NCBI GenBank assembly: GCA_900313615.1
Contig: OMRP01000003.1
Location: forward strand, 62,001 to 126,000
Direction of reading: 5' to 3'
Source of the DNA: an uncultured Prevotellaceae bacterium
Lineage (GTDB): Bacteria > Bacteroidota > Bacteroidia > Bacteroidales > Bacteroidaceae
DNA length: 64,000 bases
This document shows positions 55,169-63,328 of the stretch, one piece after another; within the stretch, counting starts at the first letter, position 1, and each line of letters opens with the position of its first letter. The translations under genes were made by a program, and so were the position numbers. Below the pieces are notes generated by a model. It had not been told where the DNA came from and searched no databases. It saw nothing but the letters and a program-made list of their open reading frames with translations.

Positions 55169-55741
55169 ATGGAACAGCGATTTGGAATAAACAGCATTGA
55201 TCTTCAACAACTGCGTGACTTTTGCAAACAAAAGGGCGAGGTTGTTGACTACATGAAGGGAGAGCAGTTGGAACGTGAAGACGAGACCTCTCGTTGGTTT
55301 GGCTATGTTGAGAGTGGGTGTTTTAAATATACCAAACATGGTATCAGTGACGACAAAGAGCACATCACATGGTTTTCTTTTGAAGGTGAATTTGTGGGCG
55401 ATTATCCAAGTTGCATCAATAGTAGCCTCTCTCTCACAACAATTGAAGCCATGTTGCCTAGTAAGATATTTAGGGTTAGTGGTGAACAGCTCGTTCGGTT
55501 GTTTAGCCAAAACATGGAAGCAATGGAACTCCGTAGCCTTATTGCAGAGCACCTACTCAACCAGGCTCGTGCACGTTATTTGGATTTTTATCGTGCCACA
55601 TCTCGAGAACGTTACGAATTATTGCTCCATCGATGTCCTGGCATCGTCGAACATCTCCCTCTCGTTGCCATTGCCTCGTTTCTTCATGTCACACCGGTCT
55701 ATTTGAGCAAGATTCGTAAAGAGGTTTCATATGGGAGATAA
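55169..55741 (+). CDS. Crp/Fnr-family transcription regulator
   Basis: A protein of 190 residues. The N-terminal cyclic-nucleotide-binding-like beta roll (about 10-115; GYVESGCFKYTKHGISDDKEHITWFSFEGEFVGDY split by loops) is followed by the dimer helix and a C-terminal helix-turn-helix (LPLVAIASFLHVTPVYLSKIRKEV). No iron-sulfur Cys set is seen. A 16-bp palindrome begins 34 bp after its stop, in front of the next gene, and a second copy lies 3.9 kb on. This makes it the best local candidate to bind that site; the link is inference. Confidence 0.87.
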   Translation: MEQRFGINSIDLQQLRDFCKQKGEVVDYMKGEQLEREDETSRWFGYVESGCFKYTKHGISDDKEHITWFSFEGEFVGDYPSCINSSLSLTTIEAMLPSKIFRVSGEQLVRLFSQNMEAMELRSLIAEHLLNQARARYLDFYRATSRERYELLLHRCPGIVEHLPLVAIASFLHVTPVYLSKIRKEVSYGR

Positions 55742-55774
55742 TCAGCCTTTTTGAGAATAAAAATGGCGAAACAC

Positions 55775-55794
55775 TAAAACTAGTTTTAGATTTT
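55775..55794 (+). promoter_or_regulatory. Palindromic operator, copy 1
   Basis: TAAAACTAGTTTTAGATTTT, 20 nt identical to the element at 59644-59663. With the preceding C it forms the perfect palindrome CTAAAACTAGTTTTAG. It ends exactly 55 nt before the -7 box of the downstream gene. Confidence 0.75.
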
Positions 55795-55849
55795 TATCTC
55801 CAGTTAGCACTTTTCTATTCTTTTTGTATGCTCCTTGGTTCTGATTCCA

Positions 55850-55857
55850 TAATTTTG
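55850..55857 (+). promoter_or_regulatory. -7 box of the first thioredoxin-fold gene
   Basis: TAATTTTG, 93 nt before the ATG at 55951, with no TTG 19 nt upstream. A missing -33 box fits a promoter that needs an activator. Confidence 0.6.
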
Positions 55858-55950
55858 CGACCATATATGCATATAAAGCACATTTGTTATGGGGCAGGTG
55901 ACGACGTGATGTCGTCACTGCCCAATTTGAAAACATATTGTCTATTCGAA

Positions 55951-57225
55951 ATGAACAGGAAAATCATCTATAGTATTCTACTCGCTCTCGTCGCAATGGC
56001 GGGGAAAGGACAAATCAAATGCCATGTCGTCGGGACTGTAGACGACGGCGTGGAGCGTCAGACTTTCTACATCTCACAGCTAGGTACAACTGAAAATGAT
56101 GACGCAAAATGGACTGTGGTAAACGTCGAGGACGGACATTTCTTCCTCGACATCGCAGCCGACACGACGGAGATGTACGAAATGGTAGAAGACCGTTGGC
56201 AGGGCGGACGTTTCGCTCTCTTCCTTGTGGAGAACGACACGGTGCGCATTACTGTCACGCCGGAAGGCGATGATGCACGTCTGGAAGTTACCGCAGGAGG
56301 TCCCGAGCAAGAGAAGTGGCTGAAGATGCAACGTATGTCCAAAGACCTTTTCGGGAAAGAGGCAGAGACGATAGAGCACAAACTCGACTCCTTATATGAT
56401 GATGACCTCGTCTATTCCGAGGCGTACAGACGCTTGATGGAGGAGCGCGAAAAGTATGATCGTGCCAATCCCGACCACGTCCACGCCCTTGAAACTATCT
56501 ATGCACGAAGAGACTCTATGATACACGACAAGAGTGCTTATTCGCTCGAGGCTCGCAAATTGGTGCTGGCGAATGATTCGCTCCATGCACTGGTAGATGC
56601 ATGGACGAAAGCTTACAAAGCCGACCATCCAATGCTCTACGGGTTGCTCTATCTAGAGGCGAGGATGCTCTACACATACGATGATATCAACAAGGCACAG
56701 CCTTATCTTGACGAATACCACCAGCTATATGAACACCTCTTCCCAAAGCATCCCGCACACCACCGCATCGCCTTAAAAGAACGAGGGCTCCGTCTGCAAC
56801 CAGGACAGCCTTACTTTCACGATTACGAAGCCGCAACAACCGACGGAGAGACCGTTAACGTCGCCTCACTATATCGTGGACGGATGGCCATCATCAACCT
56901 ATGGGGCTCATGGTGTGGTCCGTGTCGCGCTCATGCCAAGGCTCTCATCCCCATTTATGAAAAATACCGCGATGCCGGACTGACCGTCGTAGCCATTGCC
57001 CGCGAGTGGAACATGGACTCTTTCCGCCGTGCCATGGAACACGACCAGTACCCGTGGCCCAGCCTCGTGGACTACCAAGACCGCTACGGTGTCTGGGAGA
57101 AACATGGCATCAAAAATGGCTCTGGTAAAATCCTGCTCATCGATAGCGATGGTACCATCCTCTCCACCACTAACGATGCCCAGGAGTTGGAACCAATCAT
57201 CAAGAAAGCATTAAATATTGATTAA
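55951..57225 (+). CDS. Secreted TlpA-like thiol-disulfide oxidoreductase (1)
   Basis: A protein of 424 residues with a signal peptide (MNRKIIYSILLALVAMAGKGQ). The N-terminal beta domain (about 25-125) is like DUF4369. A helical middle follows (about 130-280), and then a thioredoxin domain with WCGPC (Cys322/Cys325). Such proteins reduce or exchange disulfides in the periplasm. Start set at 55951 because the -7 box is inside the longer frame. The signal-peptide DNA contains an 18-nt word shared with two later genes. Preceded by the palindromic operator; an ECF sigma gene follows after 86 bp. Confidence 0.85.
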   Translation: MNRKIIYSILLALVAMAGKGQIKCHVVGTVDDGVERQTFYISQLGTTENDDAKWTVVNVEDGHFFLDIAADTTEMYEMVEDRWQGGRFALFLVENDTVRITVTPEGDDARLEVTAGGPEQEKWLKMQRMSKDLFGKEAETIEHKLDSLYDDDLVYSEAYRRLMEEREKYDRANPDHVHALETIYARRDSMIHDKSAYSLEARKLVLANDSLHALVDAWTKAYKADHPMLYGLLYLEARMLYTYDDINKAQPYLDEYHQLYEHLFPKHPAHHRIALKERGLRLQPGQPYFHDYEAATTDGETVNVASLYRGRMAIINLWGSWCGPCRAHAKALIPIYEKYRDAGLTVVAIAREWNMDSFRRAMEHDQYPWPSLVDYQDRYGVWEKHGIKNGSGKILLIDSDGTILSTTNDAQELEPIIKKALNID

Positions 57226-57311
57226 ATATCATAGACAAACTATTCATTATTACTTTATTTTGATGATATTTCATTTTTCAACTTAACTTTTTGCTTTGAT
57301 ATTCGCTTATA

Positions 57312-57836
57312 ATGCGGATGACACAAGAAGAGTTTGAACATATTGTCCCTGCGCTCCGTGAGTTGATGCTCTCGGTTGGCCGCAGTTTCTTCGGTAATGA
57401 AGATGATGCTGAAGATGTGGCACAGGAGGGATTGATAGCTCTTCTTAGGTTCATTGACAGAATGGACACTGGCTCTCGGCATGATGCTCTTGCCGTCAGG
57501 GTAGCCAAGCATTGTTGCATGGATATTGTGAGGAAAAGAAAAACATGTCCTTTGTTATCTGGTAATAGAAATGAGGTAATGGCTTCTCCAGGTATCTATG
57601 GAGAGGCTTCACCTCACGAGAAACTGGAAGCAAAGGAATTGCATGAAGTGGTTATCAAGGCTGTGCGGCATCTGAAGCCGGGTGAACGTCGTTTGTTCGA
57701 AATGAGGCAGATAGAAGGCCTCGAACTTGATGATATCGCAAAGCGGACTAACATAGCAAAGACTTCCATTAAGAGTATCGTTTCCGCTGCAAGAAAGAAA
57801 GTGTTTGCTGAGATTAAGAAAGGGTTAAAAACATGA
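57312..57836 (+). CDS. Second ECF-type sigma factor
   Basis: A protein of 174 residues. Region 2 (LMLSVGRSFFGNEDDAEDVAQEGLIALLRFI, in two blocks) and region 4 (MRQIEGLELDDIAKRTNIAKTSIKSIVSAARKKV, in two blocks) are both present. The MRMTQEEF start is used; MTQEEF two codons later is equally possible. Its stop overlaps the anti-sigma ATG by four bases. No receptor gene follows, which differs from the set at 51-55 kb. Confidence 0.88.
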   Translation: MRMTQEEFEHIVPALRELMLSVGRSFFGNEDDAEDVAQEGLIALLRFIDRMDTGSRHDALAVRVAKHCCMDIVRKRKTCPLLSGNRNEVMASPGIYGEASPHEKLEAKELHEVVIKAVRHLKPGERRLFEMRQIEGLELDDIAKRTNIAKTSIKSIVSAARKKVFAEIKKGLKT

Positions 57837-58492
57837 CATGCAAAGACACCGAAACGTTGATTAAGAAATATCTCAATGGCGAGACGACCGCTGAAGAGGA
57901 AAAACGCCTTGCCCTTGAGGTATCTCGCGAGGATGCTCCTGCCGATTGGCAGATTATTGCCGGAATGCTCGGAGAACTTGTTGTCGACGAGGCATTGTTC
58001 GACCACATGATGGCAGAGCGTAAGTCAAAACCACGAATTGTGAAGCTATGGCCATGGGTGGCTGCTGCTTGTGTTGCCGTTATACTCGTCATATTCCTCG
58101 GTCCGCCCAGAGAAGAAAACATCACCAATCTTCAAATCGCTAAGGTAGAACCTGTAAATGCTGTTGAAGAAAAGGCCATAGAGCCAAAGGAGAAGATCCT
58201 GAGCCAAGTCACAGCCATGCCTCAACAAATCCATAGACAAAAACGAAAGAAAGGTGTTGCTAAGAGGACAACCACGGCCAGGCAAATAGTTTTTACGGAG
58301 CAAGTGGACGAACCGATGCACAAGTCTGATGACCTTGCTGTAGTTGAGAAGTCCGACAACGCACCCTCAGTTGACCCACGCGTGCAATTTGCAGAACAGG
58401 CACGAATCCTGCGTGAAAGAGGCAATCGTGTGATTCAGCGAGTATCAATGAATGCCAATCCACCAATCTATCATCATCAAAACAATTTGTAA
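57833..58492 (+). CDS. Putative anti-sigma factor
   Basis: A protein of 219 residues. The N-terminal part (1-75) has a short helical region typical of anti-sigma proteins (LIKKYLNGETTAEEEKRLALEV). One membrane helix lies at about 74-92 (WPWVAAACVAVILVIFL). The rest is a charged, disordered outer part ending in HHQNNL. It overlaps the sigma gene by ATGA. No recognisable sensor domain. Assignment rests on position and layout. Confidence 0.78.
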   Translation: MTCKDTETLIKKYLNGETTAEEEKRLALEVSREDAPADWQIIAGMLGELVVDEALFDHMMAERKSKPRIVKLWPWVAAACVAVILVIFLGPPREENITNLQIAKVEPVNAVEEKAIEPKEKILSQVTAMPQQIHRQKRKKGVAKRTTTARQIVFTEQVDEPMHKSDDLAVVEKSDNAPSVDPRVQFAEQARILRERGNRVIQRVSMNANPPIYHHQNNL

Positions 58493-58495
58493 ATC

Positions 58496-59599
58496 ATGAA
58501 AAAAAACATTATCGTCATATTCTCTGTTTTATTGTCAGTAACCATTTCTGCTCAGGACAGAACGCCCATGGACAAGATATGGGAAGACATATCAAAGTTT
58601 ATACCACGTCAGGATAGTAAGTTGAAAGTAAACCATGGCGACGGCGTGTTAAGATACGTCCATAACGGTCTGGTTGGAAAGGAATTTCTGTGTTCCAAGG
58701 AATGCAATGGAGATACTGCTCCATTTAATGAAGAAGATATCGATGCTGCAAACGAAAGAAATCGGAAAGTGTTCGACGGAATCTTCGGTGCCATTAGAAA
58801 TAACCTTGACTCATTGATGGCAATCTCAGAAGAGAGTTATCATTTTGAATCTCATAATCACGGTAGAGACACGATTACCTATTCTATTTGTTTGAAGAAT
58901 AGCAAAGACTCAATCAGAAAATATAAGGCGGAAAACGGGTCAATGGTTTATCCCGATGCCATGGAAACGATCTTCTTCGAATATACCGCATGTAATAAAC
59001 CATGCGGAAAGCACGTCAGAGGATTTGGAATATTAGGATATAATAAGAATATTTTTCTTCCTAACAGACAAAGCCATCTTTTTGACAAAGAATCCTATTT
59101 ACAGACAATATTGCCGCTTCTAAAACGGAAGGATATTAAGTCATGGGATTTCAAGTGGTCTCAAAGCGCCGACTATGACATTGTGGATAATGAGGAATTT
59201 GAGATCGTTGAACTAATTGATACGTTTGGCCCTAAAAATGCAGGACAGACTTTGGGTACCATGTTTTTTATTCCTCGGGAGAAAACAGAGTTAGCAGAAG
59301 CAATCTTCACTGCTATCGATAGTGTTACACTTAATTACACCGACCTTCACCCTGAACAGATATTCACGTATGGATATAATACAAAGGAGTGGGTGATGCA
59401 ATATGCAGAAAGCAGCAATATCAGTCAACTAATTACAGGAACCACCGGCGCAGGTCATCATGAAACCCGTGTTCTCTTTGGCATCACTCCCAAAGGCTAT
59501 TATGTGGCAATAGCTGATATTGAGAATAATTACTGCATTCCTAAGGAATGGTCCGTGCTCAAGAGTTTTGTCAATGGTGAGAAGGAATACATAAAGTAG
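58496..59599 (+). CDS. Secreted protein of unknown function
   Basis: A protein of 367 residues with a signal peptide (MKKNIIVIFSVLLSVTISAQ). I recognise no family. The mature part has an even mix of strands and helices, a CSKEC motif near residue 66 and a CNKPC motif near 165, which could form disulfides or be clients of the neighbouring thioredoxin-like proteins. It starts 3 bp after the anti-sigma gene, so it belongs to the same transcript and may be the sensed or effector protein of this sigma system. Confidence 0.75.
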   Translation: MKKNIIVIFSVLLSVTISAQDRTPMDKIWEDISKFIPRQDSKLKVNHGDGVLRYVHNGLVGKEFLCSKECNGDTAPFNEEDIDAANERNRKVFDGIFGAIRNNLDSLMAISEESYHFESHNHGRDTITYSICLKNSKDSIRKYKAENGSMVYPDAMETIFFEYTACNKPCGKHVRGFGILGYNKNIFLPNRQSHLFDKESYLQTILPLLKRKDIKSWDFKWSQSADYDIVDNEEFEIVELIDTFGPKNAGQTLGTMFFIPREKTELAEAIFTAIDSVTLNYTDLHPEQIFTYGYNTKEWVMQYAESSNISQLITGTTGAGHHETRVLFGITPKGYYVAIADIENNYCIPKEWSVLKSFVNGEKEYIK

Positions 59600-59643
59600 T
59601 AGAATGATGGACACACTTTTGAAGATCTTCTTTGAAAAAAACA

Positions 59644-59663
59644 TAAAACTAGTTTTAGATTTT
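59644..59663 (+). promoter_or_regulatory. Palindromic operator, copy 2
   Basis: TAAAACTAGTTTTAGATTTT, identical over 20 nt to the copy at 55775. The core TAAAACTAGTTTTA is a perfect palindrome. It ends 55 nt before the -7 box at 59719, the same distance as in copy 1; the intervening sequence is different. Confidence 0.75.
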
Positions 59664-59718
59664 CACCGTTTTCATTCAATTTAACAAACAAATCTATAGT
59701 ATTTCATTTTGTTTGGAA

Positions 59719-59726
59719 TACATTTG
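59719..59726 (+). promoter_or_regulatory. -7 box of the second and third thioredoxin-fold genes
   Basis: TACATTTG, 25 nt before the ATG at 59752, without a -33 TTG. Confidence 0.6.
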
Positions 59727-59751
59727 TGCTGTATGTTATTCGAAAATAATT

Positions 59752-61749
59752 ATGAATAAGAGCACTATTATCACTTCCTTGCTTATCCTCGTCGCAATGG
59801 CGGGGCAGACAAAGACATTCAAGACCATCAAGACCCCAGAGGCCATGGCATGCGTAAATGTGTCGAACGGCGAACTGAAAGCCCGTGAGGTTATCTTCAG
59901 AGACACGGCAACTACCGTACGTTTCACGATGGAGTACTCCAAGGGAAAGAGTTTCCGATTTGTCTCATCGTCCTATCTCATGGATGAAAACGGCAAACGC
60001 TACCCGTTGCGCTCGGCAGATGGAATCGCCCTCGACGCTTGGGTGCAGTCGCCAGAGAGTGGCATCATTGAGTTTACCATGCACTTCTCGCCATTGCCGA
60101 AGCGTACACTAGTGTTCGACTTCATCGAGGGCGATGTGCCAAGAGCATTCAAACTGTTAGGCATCCACGACAAGAAGACAAAACTGAAAGTTCCGACGAT
60201 GCAGGAATTGACTGAGGCGAATCCGTGGACAGTGCCCGAGGACTGGTTCAATACCGATACCATCACGGTGAAAGGCCGCATTGAAGGCTACAATGCAGAG
60301 CTGTTCGGCTTCACGTCGATGGAATGTTACTTCGAGGACGTCTTTGAGAAGAGCAGTACGACGCTGGTGCTTGACATTGCCGACGACGGAACATTCTGCA
60401 AGAAATTCCAGGCCAGCTACCCCGTTTGCCAGCGGTTCTACACAATGGAGTCGAAAAATGGCTTCAACGAAATAGCGTTCTACGCCCGTCCTGGTGAGAC
60501 CATCGACATCACCGTCAAAAAGATCGAGCAAGGCAAGTATGTCTGCGTCTATAACAATGGCAGTAGCCGTGACGTGGAGCGGTGGCTCCGCTCCAGCAAT
60601 GCGATCACCGACGTCCTTCTCCCCTTGGTGCTCTTTGAAGGAACCTTTGACGAGGAAAACAGCCTTGCCGACAAGGTATGGCAGAACGTGCTCTACCGCC
60701 TGCAAACCGTGAGCCGCCGCGAGCACTATACGCCGATGGAAATGCAACTGGCTTTGGCCGACGTGCAGGCGCATTTTGCAGAGAGCTACATGTACTCCGC
60801 CATGAAGCGCGAGTTTGCCCTGATGAAGCAGGAGTATCGCGACGGCGTGTACTATACTGAAATCCTCGACAGCGTGGAGTGGAATAACCTTTGGGATGCC
60901 AAGAACTATAGGCAGTTACAGCACATCGATTTCGACAATCCGCTACTCTTTGCCAGCAGCGACTATCCTCACTTGCTCAATCGCATACAGTATGCCAAAC
61001 CTGTTACCGACCGCCAATACAACGGGATTGTTGATGAGTATGGTGGCTATGTGAACAACGAACAGAACGCAAAGAAAGAATTGTCTAACCTCCCTGTCGG
61101 CTTGAAGGAATTGATGGCTACAGGTCATGAAAACCTGATGCTACAAATGTGCATTTACAAGACCATGCTCAGCAACTTCAATGGGTGGCGCAATCAGGAA
61201 GATATAGGATTCCTTGACAATATCTTTTCTGCTTATCTGAGGGCTTTCAGCCATCCTTACATCCACCAGAAGGCCGAGCAGTTCTATGCCCACAAGATGG
61301 AACAGACCGAGCTCTCGTCGCCTCTGCCCGATGTTCTGATGGCCGACCTTATCCGGCATCTCTGCGAAAAGTATCCCGGTAAGTATCTCCTTATCGACTT
61401 CTGGGGAATGGGCTGCGGCCCTTGCCGGGGTGCCATCCAAGAGAGCAAGGAACTTCGCGCCAAGATAGCCAAGCGTAACGACGTTAAACTCATCTTCATT
61501 GCTGAGGAGCGCACCGCTGAGGGCAGCGAAGCATACCACAAATATGTCGATGAGTGGTTGGCCGACGAGGTGACCATCTGCCTCACCTACGATGGCTTTG
61601 CACGTATGCAGGAACTGTTCCGCTTCAACGGCATACCCCACTACGAGACCATTACGCCCGACGGCCGCCGTGTGCGCGACGATCTGCAAATACAAGGTTT
61701 CTACAACTTCGATTACGAAATGAATAGGCTGTTGGAAAGACTGAAATAG
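59752..61749 (+). CDS. Secreted TlpA-like protein with N-terminal beta module (2)
   Basis: A protein of 665 residues with a signal peptide (MNKSTIITSLLILVAMAGQ). The N-terminal beta module (about 50-140; SYLMDENGKRYPLRSADGIALD, FDFIEGDVPRAF) is shared with the C-terminus of the next protein. A second beta domain resembles DUF4369 (about 165-280). A helical region and a thioredoxin domain follow, with GCGPC (Cys555/Cys558) in place of WCGPC. Probably a periplasmic thiol exchanger. Start at 59752 by the signal peptide and -7 box position. The next gene begins 13 bp downstream. Confidence 0.83.
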   Translation: MNKSTIITSLLILVAMAGQTKTFKTIKTPEAMACVNVSNGELKAREVIFRDTATTVRFTMEYSKGKSFRFVSSSYLMDENGKRYPLRSADGIALDAWVQSPESGIIEFTMHFSPLPKRTLVFDFIEGDVPRAFKLLGIHDKKTKLKVPTMQELTEANPWTVPEDWFNTDTITVKGRIEGYNAELFGFTSMECYFEDVFEKSSTTLVLDIADDGTFCKKFQASYPVCQRFYTMESKNGFNEIAFYARPGETIDITVKKIEQGKYVCVYNNGSSRDVERWLRSSNAITDVLLPLVLFEGTFDEENSLADKVWQNVLYRLQTVSRREHYTPMEMQLALADVQAHFAESYMYSAMKREFALMKQEYRDGVYYTEILDSVEWNNLWDAKNYRQLQHIDFDNPLLFASSDYPHLLNRIQYAKPVTDRQYNGIVDEYGGYVNNEQNAKKELSNLPVGLKELMATGHENLMLQMCIYKTMLSNFNGWRNQEDIGFLDNIFSAYLRAFSHPYIHQKAEQFYAHKMEQTELSSPLPDVLMADLIRHLCEKYPGKYLLIDFWGMGCGPCRGAIQESKELRAKIAKRNDVKLIFIAEERTAEGSEAYHKYVDEWLADEVTICLTYDGFARMQELFRFNGIPHYETITPDGRRVRDDLQIQGFYNFDYEMNRLLERLK

Positions 61750-61762
61750 CAACGAAAAGAAC

Positions 61763-63232
61763 ATGAACAAAATCGTCATTATCACCATCCTGCTCGTACT
61801 CGTCGCAATGGCGGGACAGGCACAGAAAAAGACAGCAACCATCACGGGATATTCACCCGCACTGAAAGACGGCACGGTGGCAGAGTCAACGGTTGACAAT
61901 GTACGCATAGCCAATGATACCGTGAAGGGTGGACGTTTCACTTTAACTGTTCCCGTGGAGGGACTCACGAAGAGTTATTTATTCCTTGAGGGAGAAGGAT
62001 GCCCCAACCACCTGATGACCATCTGGCTAAAGCCCAGTGTGGAAGTGAAAGTAACGGGTACAGACTGCCTCTACCCATTGTGGAAAGTGGATAGTCCACT
62101 CCCTGAACAGCAGACACTCAGCCGTATTACGGAATATGGTTATGACACGCTGGCAGAGTTGTTACGACTTAGTCTTGCCAATGCTCCGTGGGAAGAAGAA
62201 AGGCCTGTCTATATGAAATACTTGAAACAGACGATGGACATTCTTCCCTCTTTGCCGGTAGATGCGGCATCGCTCGATGAGTTGGACGGAGTGGCTATGA
62301 TGGCAAGAAACTATACTAAGGACTTCCCTGATATGGAGCAATTAAAGGTATTGGAGGCATCAACCGCCGCCCGTGCGCCAAAAGGATTTGAAGAGGAACT
62401 GGCGCAAATACACACTCAGGTTTATCCGCCACATATTTTGCAAGTAGGTGAAGAGGCCATCGATGCTGAATTGATAGATATGCAGGGGCAGAAGCACCAC
62501 CTTGCCGAAGTGCTCGGTCAGACCGGCAAATATGTGCTACTCGATTTCTGGAGCCTGGGATGCTACCCCTGCCGCATATCAGAGCCAGAGATGAGGGAGG
62601 CCTATGATAAGATGCAAGGCAAACTGGAAATCATCGGTATCAATCAGGATAAACCCTCTGCTTGGCAAGAGGACGATTTCAGCAAGAGCATCGCCTGGAA
62701 GAATTGGAACGATGGAAAGATGGGCAAAGCCGACATAGAAAATCGCTATTGCGATATAAAAGCCATACCTTATTATGTATTAATTTCGCCCAACAAGCAC
62801 ATTCTTTGGAAGGGTGCAGGATATGGCGCAGGATGGTTCTTGGGTATGGCAGAGGCCATCAGCGGCCACAAACAGGATAATACAACCAACCTCCAACTTG
62901 CTATCCAAAAGGTGGATGTTGATGCCTGTAGAACCACCGTCAGTTTCCGATTCTATGGTCAGGAGGGCTATTGGTTCCGCATTGCCAAAGATTCCTATCT
63001 TGAAGCTAATGGGAAAAAATATAAATTGACATCTGCCGATGGCATTACGCTTGATGAGAACAGCTATCCCAAACTGAAAGCGTCTGCAATCACAGAAGGT
63101 ATTATGGGCAAACTATTCTTCACAGACTTCACGCTTACCTTTGAACCATTCGACACCATCCCCACCACCTTCGACTACAAAGAGGGCGATGGCGAGGGTG
63201 CTTTTGTCATACGCAATGTATCAGTTGAGTAA
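61763..63232 (+). CDS. Secreted TlpA-like protein with C-terminal beta module (3)
   Basis: A protein of 489 residues with a signal peptide (MNKIVIITILLVLVAMAGQAQ). An N-terminal DUF4369-like beta domain (about 22-110) is followed by a helical part and a thioredoxin domain with GCYPC (Cys267/Cys270). The last 110 residues (about 377-489; SYLEANGKKYKLTSADGITLD, FDYKEGDGEGAF) are the beta module found at the N-terminus of the protein encoded before it. Second gene of the operator-2 transcript. Confidence 0.83.
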   Translation: MNKIVIITILLVLVAMAGQAQKKTATITGYSPALKDGTVAESTVDNVRIANDTVKGGRFTLTVPVEGLTKSYLFLEGEGCPNHLMTIWLKPSVEVKVTGTDCLYPLWKVDSPLPEQQTLSRITEYGYDTLAELLRLSLANAPWEEERPVYMKYLKQTMDILPSLPVDAASLDELDGVAMMARNYTKDFPDMEQLKVLEASTAARAPKGFEEELAQIHTQVYPPHILQVGEEAIDAELIDMQGQKHHLAEVLGQTGKYVLLDFWSLGCYPCRISEPEMREAYDKMQGKLEIIGINQDKPSAWQEDDFSKSIAWKNWNDGKMGKADIENRYCDIKAIPYYVLISPNKHILWKGAGYGAGWFLGMAEAISGHKQDNTTNLQLAIQKVDVDACRTTVSFRFYGQEGYWFRIAKDSYLEANGKKYKLTSADGITLDENSYPKLKASAITEGIMGKLFFTDFTLTFEPFDTIPTTFDYKEGDGEGAFVIRNVSVE

Positions 63233-63328
63233 ATAAACGAATGTCGCTTGTGAGCAAGATAATTGAAGAGAACGTTATCTCCGTTAGTAACGCTAGTTAA
63301 ATGACAGACAGATATAATTAGAATTGAA

